From CAVPKN01 sp964588495 (GTDB taxonomy: Bacteria; Chlamydiota; Chlamydiia; Chlamydiales; JAAKFR01), in NCBI GenBank assembly GCA_964588495.1, contig CAZPPS010000019.1, positions 1 through 34,490 of the forward strand: 34,490 nt of DNA, in the 5' to 3' direction. Position numbers and translations under genes: made by a program. Positions 8,987 through 16,595 of the stretch are shown here, in pieces. Positions within the stretch are counted from its first letter, which is position 1. Each line of letters starts with the position of its first letter. The notes under the pieces were generated by a model, which was given only the letters and a program-made list of their open reading frames with translations, made no database searches and was not told where the DNA came from.

Positions 8987-9460
8987 CTAATCCTTTGGAG
9001 CATCGGCTTTTTTATTATATACAGCACCTCTTGGAATATCATTTTCAGAGTAAAAACTTACTAATTTCAATGCTTTGGCTTGGTCCAAATTGATGATATT
9101 GTGACGTGTGCCTTGGGGAATAAAAATCATATCACCCTCTTTCACATTGTAGGTTTGATCTTCCAGTACAGCCTTCCCTCTGCCCTCTACTATTAAAATA
9201 ACTTGATCAAAAGAGTGCTCTTCCATGCCGATTTCATTATCGGGATTTGTCATAGTTGAGACATTCATAAATACTATTTGTTCATGCTGTCCAGTTACAA
9301 ATGCATTTTTCCAATGATTATTCTTTTTGGCTTCTTCCAAGAATTGCGGTACAACAACGGGTTGAATTTCATTTTTAGTTATTTCTTTTTCCATAGACTC
9401 CATAGGTATTGTGAATATTAAAGCAAGAGCTGCCACCACCAGAACGACTTTTTGTGTCAT
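8987..9460 (-). CDS. Secreted cupin-domain protein
   Basis: Protein of 157 aa with an N-terminal hydrophobic stretch (VVLVVAALALIFTIP, residues 5-19) that looks like a signal peptide, followed by one conserved cupin barrel. The first cupin motif is GMEEHSFDQVILIVEGRG (78-95) and the second GDMIFIPQGTRHNIIN (109-124), giving H82, D85 or Q86 and H120 as likely metal ligands. Cupins of this type often bind Fe, Mn or Zn, and include dioxygenases, isomerases and storage or sensor proteins, so the reaction cannot be named. It lies just downstream of the heavy-metal ATPase on the same strand (33 bases apart), which would suit an extracytoplasmic metal-related protein, but this is inference. Confidence 0.78.
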   Translation of the reverse strand: MTQKVVLVVAALALIFTIPMESMEKEITKNEIQPVVVPQFLEEAKKNNHWKNAFVTGQHEQIVFMNVSTMTNPDNEIGMEEHSFDQVILIVEGRGKAVLEDQTYNVKEGDMIFIPQGTRHNIINLDQAKALKLVSFYSENDIPRGAVYNKKADAPKD

Positions 9461-9493
9461 GATTCTTCTCTCAATTAGAATATGCTCTATACT

Positions 9494-11380
9494 TTACTTT
9501 TTAATTTTTGAGGATATATCTGTCAATAGTTTTGGCCCCCAGGCTGTTCGCAGCGAATTTAAAATGGCTAATACATCAATCACTTCTTGAGTAATAGCCC
9601 CAGCAACAGGCGGAAGAAAGCCAAAAGCTGCAATCATCATTCCCAAAATGGAAAGGGCTATGCCACCAAGTGCACTTTGTAGGCCAATCACACGCATTCG
9701 GCGACTGAGATGAAGGAGTTCATCCACCGTTTCTAAAGAATTGTCCATGATGACAGCACCAGCAGCTTCTGCGGTAATATCGCTATTTTGTCCAATCGCA
9801 ATCCCAACTGTTGCGACAAGAAGAGCCGGTGCATCATTGATGCCATCCCCTAAATAGACCGTTTTTGCTCGAGCAGTTTCTCTTACAACGATAGCAACTT
9901 TCTCTTCAGGGCTCTGATTCCCATATATTTCAGTAATGCCTAAAGAATCGGCAAGGTATTTAACTTCTTCTTTACGATCGCCAGAAACAATCATCGCTTT
10001 ATTAAAATGATGTTTAGGAAATAAATGGCTCACAAAGCGCTTGCCTTCCTTGCGAGGCATATCACGAAAGCGATAATAGGCGACAAGACTCCCATCCAAA
10101 ACCACCAAACATTCAAGACCCATTCCTTTAGGTAACAAAACAATTTGGTCCTCTAAACCCAATCCAGCAAGTTGTTTTCGACTTGTAAGGACAATTTCAT
10201 GGCCATCTAAAATTCCTCTTATCCCTTTTCCCTTGGGTTCAATCACTTTCTCGACATTCATTAAATCAAGCTTCTCTTCGACAGCTTTTTCTATAATGGC
10301 AGAAGAAAGTGGGTGTTTAGAATACTGTTCAATGCTAGCTGCCATTCTCAAAATTTCTTGTGGATCGGCATGGTTAAATACAATTTGTTCTGTTAAGACA
10401 GGCTTTCCGTACGTCAGGGTCCCTGTTTTATCAAATATCATGGTTTTGCATTGATCGAACTGTTCCAAAACCACAGGATTTTTGATCAATATCCCGCGGC
10501 GTGCAGCAAGAGAAATAGTACCGATAATAGCAACGGGTATCCCAATCAACAGGGGGCATGGTGTAGCGATAACAAGCACTGCCAAAAAGCGCATCGCCTC
10601 ACCCGATACTGCCCAAGCAACAGCTGCAATCAATATTGCCAGAGGGGTATACCAAGCACCTAGCTGATCCCCTAATCGGCGCATACGCGGCTTTTTTTGT
10701 TCTGATTCTTGCATGACTTGCATGATTTTGGCATAGCGGGAATCGACAGCTAACTTGGTCGCCTTAATCGTTAAGGATTCATCACCATTGACAGCACCCG
10801 AAAGCACCTGTGAACCAGGCGCTTTTGAGAGAAGAAAAGGTTCGCCTGTTAAATAGGCTTCATCCATGACTCCTTTTCCCTCAATCACTTCACCATCAAC
10901 AGGACAAATTTCATGAGGGAAAATCTGAAGAATGTCCCCTATTTCTATTTCCCCCACAGGAATATCTTCTAAAGTTACTTTTTTCTTTCGGTGGGCGATG
11001 TTTGGCGCCCGTTTAGCCAAAGCTTCAAGTACTTTTGAAGCGGTTCTGATGGCATACTTTTCAAGGGATTGCCCTCCAGACAACATAAGAACAACAAGCG
11101 CACCCGCCAAATATTGTCCTAAGATAACTGAGGCAACAATCGAAACTCCTGCAATGAGGTCTGAGCCAAATTCCAAGCGGAATAGCTTTCTTAAAAGAAT
11201 GAGAAGAAGAGGTAATCCACCCACCAACAAAGCGACGTAAAGGGGGTAATTAGCAAAAGGAACTAAATCCGGGATTAAAAATCGAAAAATCAGAAAACAA
11301 AAGATGCATAGCAATGTTAGAATTGCGATATATTCTTCTAATCCAAGAGCACTAATTTTTTTCTTAAGCTGACCTGCCAT
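9494..11380 (-). CDS. Heavy-metal-translocating P1B-type ATPase without N-terminal metal-binding domain
   Basis: Pump for soft transition-metal ions. The 628-aa protein shows the P1B signature TPCPLLIG at 273-280 (CPC motif), actuator TGE at 178-180, phosphorylation motif FDKTGTLTYGK with D317, the SKHPLSSAI motif (P1B-specific His-Pro), and hinge GDGINDAPALLVA. The N-terminus goes straight into membrane helices and has no CxxC heavy-metal-associated domain, so it is one of the short members. The CPC motif is shared by Cu+, Zn2+, Cd2+ and Pb2+ pumps, so the ion is not fixed. A cupin gene follows closely on the same strand. Confidence 0.9.
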   Translation of the reverse strand: MAGQLKKKISALGLEEYIAILTLLCIFCFLIFRFLIPDLVPFANYPLYVALLVGGLPLLLILLRKLFRLEFGSDLIAGVSIVASVILGQYLAGALVVLMLSGGQSLEKYAIRTASKVLEALAKRAPNIAHRKKKVTLEDIPVGEIEIGDILQIFPHEICPVDGEVIEGKGVMDEAYLTGEPFLLSKAPGSQVLSGAVNGDESLTIKATKLAVDSRYAKIMQVMQESEQKKPRMRRLGDQLGAWYTPLAILIAAVAWAVSGEAMRFLAVLVIATPCPLLIGIPVAIIGTISLAARRGILIKNPVVLEQFDQCKTMIFDKTGTLTYGKPVLTEQIVFNHADPQEILRMAASIEQYSKHPLSSAIIEKAVEEKLDLMNVEKVIEPKGKGIRGILDGHEIVLTSRKQLAGLGLEDQIVLLPKGMGLECLVVLDGSLVAYYRFRDMPRKEGKRFVSHLFPKHHFNKAMIVSGDRKEEVKYLADSLGITEIYGNQSPEEKVAIVVRETARAKTVYLGDGINDAPALLVATVGIAIGQNSDITAEAAGAVIMDNSLETVDELLHLSRRMRVIGLQSALGGIALSILGMMIAAFGFLPPVAGAITQEVIDVLAILNSLRTAWGPKLLTDISSKIKK

Positions 11381-11453
11381 CCCTTTTTCTCACTCAAATG
11401 CTTTTGGTTAGCTATAGCTCATATTAGACTTAAAATTCCTCGTATCTTTTTAT

Positions 11454-12614
11454 TTAAGAACGAAGATTACGGAAGTATTTAGCTGCATCCTCAGATTCCT
11501 GAACTGCAGTTCTAGCTCTTGCAAACATCTCTTTTTCATACTTCTCTATCAATTCACCGATCGCTGCTTGAGAAGCTGCGAGTAGTGTCGACAATAGCCT
11601 GGCATCTTCAAGCACATGATTCCCGCCCAAACCTTTATCCGGGGGCATCGCATGAGCTGCATCACCAAGAAGAGTCACTCTCCCCGTTGGAACCATAGGA
11701 AATTGGTTAGAATCGGGAAATTTCGTAGTGCGTATCTTCCAAGGAGCCATAATTTCTTCAGCTGAAGTGGAGTCTACCAATTTTTTCAAACTCTCATGCC
11801 AGGGTCCCTTATTCATCGATTGCCTGCAGTGATGCAATATCCGTTTCTGCGACTCTAATCCTTGATCAAACTGATGCCAGGGAGCATTACGATCTTGTAT
11901 TTCTTCTCCTAAGGCCCAGAAAACAGTAGGACTTCTATCAGCTCGTTCTGAAAAGCATACTCCAATGTTAGTGGAATGGGGGCCCAAAAAACGGACAAAT
12001 CCCATTTTGTTTAGAGGAAGAAGGTTGTCCCATTCGGGTGTGCGATCCATCTGCCCTCCGAAGATGGCACGATTGCTTTCAATTACCTTGGGAATTGACC
12101 CAACGCTGCTTCCATATGTTGATGGCAAAAGTTTTCTTACGATTGACCCACCACCATCGCATCCCACAAGCAAATCTCCAGCCCCCCAGGATCCATCTTC
12201 AAAATGGGCAATCACTTGATCACCCTTATCTTCAAACGAGACAAGACGCTTGTTCCATTGAATATTGACCCCTTCCTTTAAAAGATTCCTCAGCTCTGAA
12301 CGGAGAAATTGGACAGCAGCATCTTGACCTTGTGGCACACTGAAAAAAGGTTCCATTTTCTCATTTGCACAAGTAAATCCATCACCTACATCTTTAACTT
12401 TGGCTGAGGATAAACGACTCAGTTTTTCAGGTGTGAGCACTACAGACAGAGCATGCATTCCTAGTGAGCGGATGGAAATTCGATACCCTTGGGTTCGACT
12501 TGTAGGACTTTCATCTCTCTCAAAAACTGTGACATTAAACCCAGACTTGATAAGACCTTGAGCTAAAGCCAATCCCCCAAGACCTGCTCCAATAATTAAT
12601 ATTTTATTTCCCAT
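11454..12614 (-). CDS. FAD-dependent monooxygenase (group A, PHBH-like fold)
   Basis: Flavoprotein of 386 aa in the p-hydroxybenzoate hydroxylase-like group. The FAD dinucleotide-binding motif GAGLGGLALAQ starts near residue 8, the DG motif reads VGCDGGGSIVRK, and the FAD ribityl-binding motif LLGDAAHAMPPDKGLGGN lies near residue 300. These enzymes use NAD(P)H and O2 to hydroxylate or epoxidise aromatic compounds, and include antibiotic-inactivating relatives. The gene starts one base after the stop of the PadR gene on the same strand, so the two are almost certainly one operon with padR first. It is a different subfamily from the second FAD monooxygenase at 23583. Confidence 0.88.
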   Translation of the reverse strand: MGNKILIIGAGLGGLALAQGLIKSGFNVTVFERDESPTSRTQGYRISIRSLGMHALSVVLTPEKLSRLSSAKVKDVGDGFTCANEKMEPFFSVPQGQDAAVQFLRSELRNLLKEGVNIQWNKRLVSFEDKGDQVIAHFEDGSWGAGDLLVGCDGGGSIVRKLLPSTYGSSVGSIPKVIESNRAIFGGQMDRTPEWDNLLPLNKMGFVRFLGPHSTNIGVCFSERADRSPTVFWALGEEIQDRNAPWHQFDQGLESQKRILHHCRQSMNKGPWHESLKKLVDSTSAEEIMAPWKIRTTKFPDSNQFPMVPTGRVTLLGDAAHAMPPDKGLGGNHVLEDARLLSTLLAASQAAIGELIEKYEKEMFARARTAVQESEDAAKYFRNLRS

Positions 12615-12615
12615 T

Positions 12616-13140
12616 TCACGCCCCCTTCTCCCTATCTAGCCATTTCATTTCTGATTCCAGGAGAAAAAGCCCATATCTCAATGCCTTGAGACGAATCGTC
12701 TTAAGGGGCCAATCTGGCAACCTCTCCAGCCTCTCTTCGATTTGTTTATATTCTTTATGTATCTTCTCGACTTTTTCCAATCTCTCCTGAAACAGCCGAA
12801 TCATCTCCTTCTGCTCCCGTGTGAAAAACAGCTTAAGAAGAAATTCATTGCGTGGAGTTTCATCACTTGTTGGACTTGCAAACCAAGCTTGAAATTCTAT
12901 CCGACCTGCATCGGTAATAGAGAAGACTTCTTTCTTTTTCTTACCCACATAGGCTAATTCGGAAAGAGCTTTTCCTTCCTGAGCCAAAACTCTCAACATG
13001 GGATAGATTGTGGAATCAGATTCACGCCAGAAATATATAGTTGATCTTCCCATAAGAGATTTAATTTCATATCCAGTGCTAGGCCCATCAAAAAGGATCC
13101 CCAAAATGGCATATCTTGTTTTATTAGACGACTTCATCAA
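12616..13140 (-). CDS. PadR family transcriptional regulator
   Basis: Winged-helix repressor of 174 aa. The N-terminus (RYAILGILFDGPSTGYEIK) and the segment WRESDSTIYPMLRVLAQEG form the PadR winged helix, and the C-terminal half is a charged helical region (about 110-170) of the Vir/PadR-C type used for dimerisation. It is transcribed first in an operon with an FAD monooxygenase (junction of one base), the classic arrangement in which the regulator senses the substrate of its partner enzyme. A sigma70-like promoter (13160-13188) and a dyad overlapping its -10 (13142-13162) suggest autorepression. No good Shine-Dalgarno sequence precedes the ATG. Confidence 0.9.
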   Translation of the reverse strand: MMKSSNKTRYAILGILFDGPSTGYEIKSLMGRSTIYFWRESDSTIYPMLRVLAQEGKALSELAYVGKKKKEVFSITDAGRIEFQAWFASPTSDETPRNEFLLKLFFTREQKEMIRLFQERLEKVEKIHKEYKQIEERLERLPDWPLKTIRLKALRYGLFLLESEMKWLDREKGA

Positions 13141-13141
13141 A

Positions 13142-13162
13142 AATACCTAGTTTCTGGGTATT
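13142..13162 (-). promoter_or_regulatory. Interrupted dyad, candidate PadR operator
   Basis: AATACC at 13142-13147 and GGTATT at 13157-13162 form a 6-bp dyad with a 9-base gap. It lies between the proposed -10 box and the padR start codon and touches the -10, where a bound repressor would block transcription. Binding by this PadR protein is inferred from position only. Confidence 0.45.
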
Positions 13163-13188
13163 ATGCAGAACAAGCCCTTTAATGGCAA
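13160..13188 (-). promoter_or_regulatory. Sigma70-like promoter for padR-monooxygenase operon
   Basis: On the minus strand TTGCCA (13183-13188), a spacer of exactly 17 bases, and CATAAT (13160-13165) give a good match to the housekeeping consensus, about 20 bases before the padR ATG. The very short leader explains the lack of room for a Shine-Dalgarno sequence. Confidence 0.55.
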
Positions 13189-13220
13189 CCCCTCTCACTT
13201 TTTTTTAGTGATCAAATTGA

Positions 13221-13232
13221 TACGTATACGTA
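13221..13232. promoter_or_regulatory. Perfect 12-bp palindrome TACGTATACGTA
   Basis: A perfect self-complementary 12-mer made of alternating purine-pyrimidine steps, in the gap between padR and the palindromic element. It is about 30 bases upstream of the padR -35 box. It could be a regulator site or chance; no matching copy was noticed elsewhere in the window. Confidence 0.3.
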
Positions 13233-13253
13233 CTATACCAATCAGAGCTTATA

Positions 13254-13364
13254 AACTCACCTTACGCAAAAAATCCCCCTCGGAGCGAAAAAAGAGATGG
13301 TAATCTGCAGTAGATTGCCGTCTATTTTTTCTCTCCGAGGGGGATTTTTTACCTAAGGTGAGTT
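13254..13364. mobile_element. 111-bp near-perfect palindromic MITE-like element
   Basis: Both ends read AACTCACCTTA when read inward. The arms continue through an AAAAAATCCCCCTCGGAG block and pair along their whole length with only a few mismatches, meeting at a centre around CTGCAG near 13309. The same terminus occurs alone at 1837-1853, so this is a repeat family and not a one-off hairpin. It encodes nothing. It lies between the divergent padR and EVE genes, which makes a terminator role unlikely, although it must fold strongly in any transcript. Target duplication is unclear, because TA-rich sequence flanks both ends. Confidence 0.75.
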
Positions 13365-13382
13365 ATATACTGGAGACAATTA

Positions 13383-13805
13383 ATGACAAGATATTGGATA
13401 GGAGTTGCATCCCTTGAGCATGTTCAAACAGGTATTAAAGGCGGTTTTGCACAAGTTTGCCATGGAAAGATAGGCACTCTAAAAACCATGTCCGAAGGAG
13501 ATTGGTTAATTTATTACTCCCCAACATACCACTTTGGCGCAAAAGATGTTTGTCGTTGCTTTACTGCGATCGGCACAGTTGAACAAGGAGAACCTTACCT
13601 CTTTGAAATGAGCCAAGATTTTATTCCTTGGCGCAGGAACGTGACTTTTTTAAAAGCAAGAGAAGTGCCCATTAAGCCCTTATTAGAAGAACTCACTTTC
13701 ATAAAAGATAAGAAAAAATGGGGATTCCCTTTTAGAAGAGGTTCTTTTGAAATTTCTCGTCCAGACTTTGAGCTGATTGCAAAAAAGATGGGAGTCCTTA
13801 AATGA
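13383..13805 (+). CDS. EVE domain-containing protein
   Basis: Protein of 140 aa that is essentially a single EVE domain, a PUA-like fold. It opens with TRYWIGVASLEHVQTGIKGG and has GDWLIYYSPTYHFG and a conserved C-terminal segment KKWGFPFRRGSFEIS. EVE domains bind modified bases in nucleic acids and are often found in restriction or stress contexts. The gene overlaps the following MarR gene by four bases (ATGA), so the two are co-translated. A GGAGA sequence precedes the ATG, and the palindromic element ends only 18 bases upstream, so the original promoter may have been displaced or altered. Confidence 0.85.
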   Translation: MTRYWIGVASLEHVQTGIKGGFAQVCHGKIGTLKTMSEGDWLIYYSPTYHFGAKDVCRCFTAIGTVEQGEPYLFEMSQDFIPWRRNVTFLKAREVPIKPLLEELTFIKDKKKWGFPFRRGSFEISRPDFELIAKKMGVLK

Positions 13806-14260
13806 GTGAACGACCGAATTTCAAAGAGATCAGCATTCATGAGGGTCCCAAACAAAGTCCTGGCTTTCTTTTATGGCACACCAGCACCTCTTGGCGCAGT
13901 CGCATTGAGACTGTTCTTAAAACTTTTGGCTTAACTCACCCTCAATTTGTCATCCTGGCAACTTCGGGCTGGTTAACGAAAAATGGAGAGCTTACAACTC
14001 AAGCAGCAATTGGGAAAATGGCCGGATTAGATCCCAATACAACCTCTCAAATTATAAAAGGATTGGAACAAAAAGAATTACTCAAAAGAGATAAGTCCTC
14101 CGATAGACGGGCCAAAAATGTCTCTTTAACTTCCCAAGGAACTATAATACTTAAGTCTGCAATGCCCGCAGTGGAAAAAGCAGATGCTCAATTCTTCAGC
14201 CCCTTGATAAAAGAAGAAATTAAAAGTGTGCTTGAGATATTTCAAAAGCTTATCCCCTAA
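13802..14260 (+). CDS. MarR family transcriptional regulator
   Basis: Winged-helix dimeric regulator of 152 aa. The DNA-binding region runs from about residue 55 to 115: TTQAAIGKMAGLDPNTTSQI is the helix-turn-helix and KRDKSSDRRAKNVSLTSQG the wing with the typical D-x-R-R turn. MarR proteins usually repress nearby efflux or detoxification genes and release DNA on binding phenolic or oxidising ligands. It overlaps the EVE gene start-to-stop and is followed after 54 bases by a small monooxygenase-like gene, now broken, which was probably part of its regulon. Confidence 0.88.
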   Translation: MSERPNFKEISIHEGPKQSPGFLLWHTSTSWRSRIETVLKTFGLTHPQFVILATSGWLTKNGELTTQAAIGKMAGLDPNTTSQIIKGLEQKELLKRDKSSDRRAKNVSLTSQGTIILKSAMPAVEKADAQFFSPLIKEEIKSVLEIFQKLIP

Positions 14261-14314
14261 AAATCATAAGAGACTATAATAAAACTTTTTACCATTTCTG
14301 CTTAGGAGAAATCT

Positions 14315-14872
14315 ATGCAAGCTTTAAATGAAAAATCACGGTCCAATTTTGCTGTGCTTTATCGTGGATATCTTAAACCTGGTACGGAAAGTGATTATCA
14401 AAATGCCTGGCAACTTGTTGCACAGTATTTTGTAAAATACCGTGGTGCGATCGGATCCTGTTTACATCGAACATCAGAAGGGATGTGGGTTGCTTATTTT
14501 AGTGCCAGACCTCATAATTTTTTTGCATTTTGGCTAGCGTGAAAGCTCCCGCGATTAAACGATCGTAAGTGACCCAATATTAATCAATATGGGGTCACTT
14601 ACGATCGTTTAATCCCGGGGCTTTGACACGGACAAAATGCAAAAAAATTAGGAGGTCTGGCACTTAGATGGCCTGATCAAAAAACTCGAGATGCTTCGTG
14701 GCCTGGAGAACAGGCACCATCGGATGAACTTCCTGAAGAAATTCGAAACGCCGTCAAAACTATCCAAGACTGTCTTGACCCTGATAGAAAATTGCCTGAC
14801 ATTTGTATGGAAGTCGTCAACGATTTATTTTTGAATGAAAAAGTATGTGTTCAAGAAGAGAATGGATCCTAA
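14315..14872 (+). pseudogene. Antibiotic-biosynthesis-monooxygenase-like gene split by a palindromic insertion
   Basis: The first 62 codons (14315-14500) are intact and end in MWVAYF; the reading frame then enters the inserted element and stops at 14542. If 14502-14663 and one copy of the flanking TTA are removed, the frame resumes exactly as F-RWPDQKTRDASWPG, EEIRNAVKTIQDC and VVNDLFLNEKVCVQEENGS, with a stop at 14870-14872. The restored protein would have about 129 aa. The pattern (Y-W repeats, WVAY.RWPD) is that of the ABM/Dabb-like ferredoxin fold found in small monooxygenases and related enzymes. A good Shine-Dalgarno sequence, TTAGGAG, precedes the ATG. The clean rejoining means the insertion is young. 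Confidence 0.85.
14502..14663. mobile_element. 162-bp palindromic MITE-like insertion with TTA target duplication
   Basis: The terminal inverted repeats are GTGCCAGACCTC and GAGGTCTGGCAC. The arms continue through a T-rich block, GCATTTTG, and then a nearly perfect inner dyad ATTAAACGATCGTAAGTGAC that meets its complement around 14582. TTA occurs at 14499-14501 and again at 14664-14666, flanking the termini. Removing the element plus one TTA restores the interrupted gene, which proves the boundaries to within a base or so. It has no coding capacity, so it must have been moved by a transposase encoded elsewhere. Its ends are unlike those of the element at 13254. Confidence 0.88.
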
Positions 14873-15204
14873 CCCGTCGGTCACCTCTGCGCTCACCTGC
14901 CACTGGCAGCCGTGCACGTCGTGATGGTTCAAATCCATGAGAGTACAAATCAACTTGATCAAATATCAATTTAAAGTTTAAGTTATGTGCCTGCGGAGTA
15001 ATGGCGTCCATTCAAGATCAGTCTTCACCGGCGCGCGCTGTTATCCCTATCAAAGACAACACACCTGCGGGAGCATCAAATCTCATGCTCCAAACTGGCA
15101 CAAGTTATCGGACACTCAATATGCTCCTCCAGTTTACACATAGATTTGGGGTAAAAACAGATCAGCCAAGCAAACCTCAGAACAAATCCTGAAAGGAATT
15201 CCTT
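14873..15204. other. Stretch without a recognisable gene
   Basis: This 332-base stretch separates the broken monooxygenase from the DUF1016 gene. It is locally GC-rich (14875-14940 and about 15030-15070) compared with its surroundings. An ORF at 15001-15192 (63 codons, beginning MASIQDQSSPARAVIPIK) is open but I recognise no family and see no ribosome binding site. A GGTTCAAATCC motif near 14928 resembles the T-arm of a tRNA, but no matching 5' half or acceptor stem is present. It may be the scar of an earlier integration. Confidence 0.35.
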
Positions 15205-16272
15205 ATGACACTGCAAACACATGAGACCAATTTAACTTCTTTTGAAATCGAGAACCTGATTGGAGAACTCAGGCAAATCATAGATCAGACCAGAGAATCC
15301 ATTGCCTCTACAGTCAATTCGAAGCTTACAATTCTTTACTGGCATGTAGGAAATAGGATCCGAAAAGAAATTTTAAAAGAAGAACGAGCTGAATATGGCA
15401 AATCAATTGTCACGTCTGTTGCGCGGCAACTGATTACCGCCTATGGGAGATCTTTCAACGAGAAAAACCTGCGAAGGATGATCCAATTTGCGGAGATTTT
15501 TTCTGATCCAGAGATTGTCGTATCGCTGATACGACATTTGAGTTGGACCCACTTTATTGCACTCATTCCTATTAAAGAAACTATCAAGAGAGATTTTTAC
15601 GCCGAAATGTGCCGTTTGGAGCGATGGAATGTAAAAACACTTCGAAAAAAAATCGATTCGATGCTCTTTGTACGCACTGCTCTTTCAAAACGACCCGAAT
15701 TAATAGCACAACGAGAACTTGATGCATTACGCAAAGAGGATCAGATAAATCCTGACCTAGTCTTTCGAGACCCCTATATCCTTGAATTTCTTAATCTCAA
15801 TGATCATTACATAGAAAAGGATCTTGAAGATGCTATTATGCGTGAGCTTGAACAATTTTTATTAGAACTGGGTATCGGATTTTGCTTTCTGGCCCGCCAA
15901 AAGCGCATCATTATTGATGGCGAAGATTTCCACTTAGACCTTCTCTTTTTTCACAGAGACCTCAAACGGCTTGTGGCCATCGAGCTAAAGCTTGGCGATT
16001 TCAAAGCCGAACATAAAGGTCAAATGGAACTTTACCTACGCTGGCTCGATAGATATGAACGCCGTAGTGACGAGAATCCCCCAATGGGCTTAATCCTTTG
16101 CGCTGGAAAAAAAAGTGAGCAGATTGAACTTTTAGAGCTAGGTCGCTCTGGCATCCATGTCGCTGAATATCTCACAGCACTTCCCGCTAAAGAGCTGTTA
16201 AGGGAGAAATTACATAAGGCAATTGAACATGCCCGCCAACGATTAGAGCATCAACAAGAAGAAACGTCCTGA
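15205..16272 (+). CDS. DUF1016 / YhcG-type PDDEXK nuclease family protein
   Basis: Protein of 355 aa in the YhcG family. The N-terminal DUF1016_N domain (about 15-160) contains ILYWHVGNRIRKEI and YGKSIVTSVARQL; the C-terminal domain is a PDDEXK nuclease with D245 in HLDLLFFHRDL and E260/K262 in VAIELKLGDF, followed by HKGQMELYLRW. All catalytic positions are intact. The family is common near mobile DNA and restriction or defence genes, and its exact role (DNA repair, defence or element maintenance) is not settled. AAAGGAA lies just before the ATG. It sits between decayed DNA and a possible transposase remnant, so transfer is likely. Confidence 0.9.
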   Translation: MTLQTHETNLTSFEIENLIGELRQIIDQTRESIASTVNSKLTILYWHVGNRIRKEILKEERAEYGKSIVTSVARQLITAYGRSFNEKNLRRMIQFAEIFSDPEIVVSLIRHLSWTHFIALIPIKETIKRDFYAEMCRLERWNVKTLRKKIDSMLFVRTALSKRPELIAQRELDALRKEDQINPDLVFRDPYILEFLNLNDHYIEKDLEDAIMRELEQFLLELGIGFCFLARQKRIIIDGEDFHLDLLFFHRDLKRLVAIELKLGDFKAEHKGQMELYLRWLDRYERRSDENPPMGLILCAGKKSEQIELLELGRSGIHVAEYLTALPAKELLREKLHKAIEHARQRLEHQQEETS

Positions 16273-16339
16273 AATCAGACTAGAATCAGCAAAAGTATTT
16301 TCTGGGCTTTATACGCACTAAGCCATTGGAGGTCAGATA

Positions 16340-16498
16340 CTAGTCTTTTGTAATTTTTACCAGGGTGGCTGCAACCCAGCTTGGGGAGGGATCATTTTCA
16401 AAAAGATGGGAAACATCTACCATAGCCAGCCTCACCTTTGAATGGAATAAATTCTCTACACAGCAATACACCGAAATAATAAACTCATCTAGTTGCAT
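16340..16498 (-). pseudogene. Short ORF, possible transposase remnant
   Basis: A 52-codon ORF on the minus strand begins MQLDEFIISVYCCVENL, which resembles the N-terminus of IS982/IS4-type transposases (LDxFIIxVYC), then continues as SHLFENDPSPSWVAATLVK without obvious similarity. Just downstream, at 16328-16343, GGAGGTCAGATACTAG is partly similar to the terminus of the 162-bp element (GGAGGTCTGGCACTTAG). The rest of 16273-16595 holds nothing else that I can support. The family call is weak; that the ORF is a fragment is more secure. Confidence 0.3.
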
Positions 16499-16595
16499 AT
16501 CCTCGCCCTTAATCTTATTTTTTTAGACGAAAAATAGATTAGCTTGGAAATATGCACTTTTATTCAAAAAAGTTGCACACGGCGTAAAATTCAGG

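Noticed and set aside
13254..13364. Palindrome as a simple transcription terminator
   Set aside because: It lies between divergent genes, where no transcript is expected to end, and its terminus recurs at 1837, which fits a repeat family.
14905..14955. tRNA-like T-arm (GGTTCAAATCC) in a GC-rich patch
   Set aside because: The T-stem has only four pairs, the following bases do not pair with any 5' acceptor strand about 70 bases upstream, and no anticodon arm is visible.
15001..15192. 63-codon ORF beginning MASIQDQSSPARAV as a gene
   Set aside because: No ribosome binding site, no recognised family, and it lies in a stretch of mixed composition next to mobile DNA; not supported as coding.
16328..16343. 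GGAGGTCAGATACTAG as a second terminus of the 162-bp element
   Set aside because: Only about two thirds of the positions match the terminus at 14651-14667, and no opposite end is present; noted as a possible decayed relative only.
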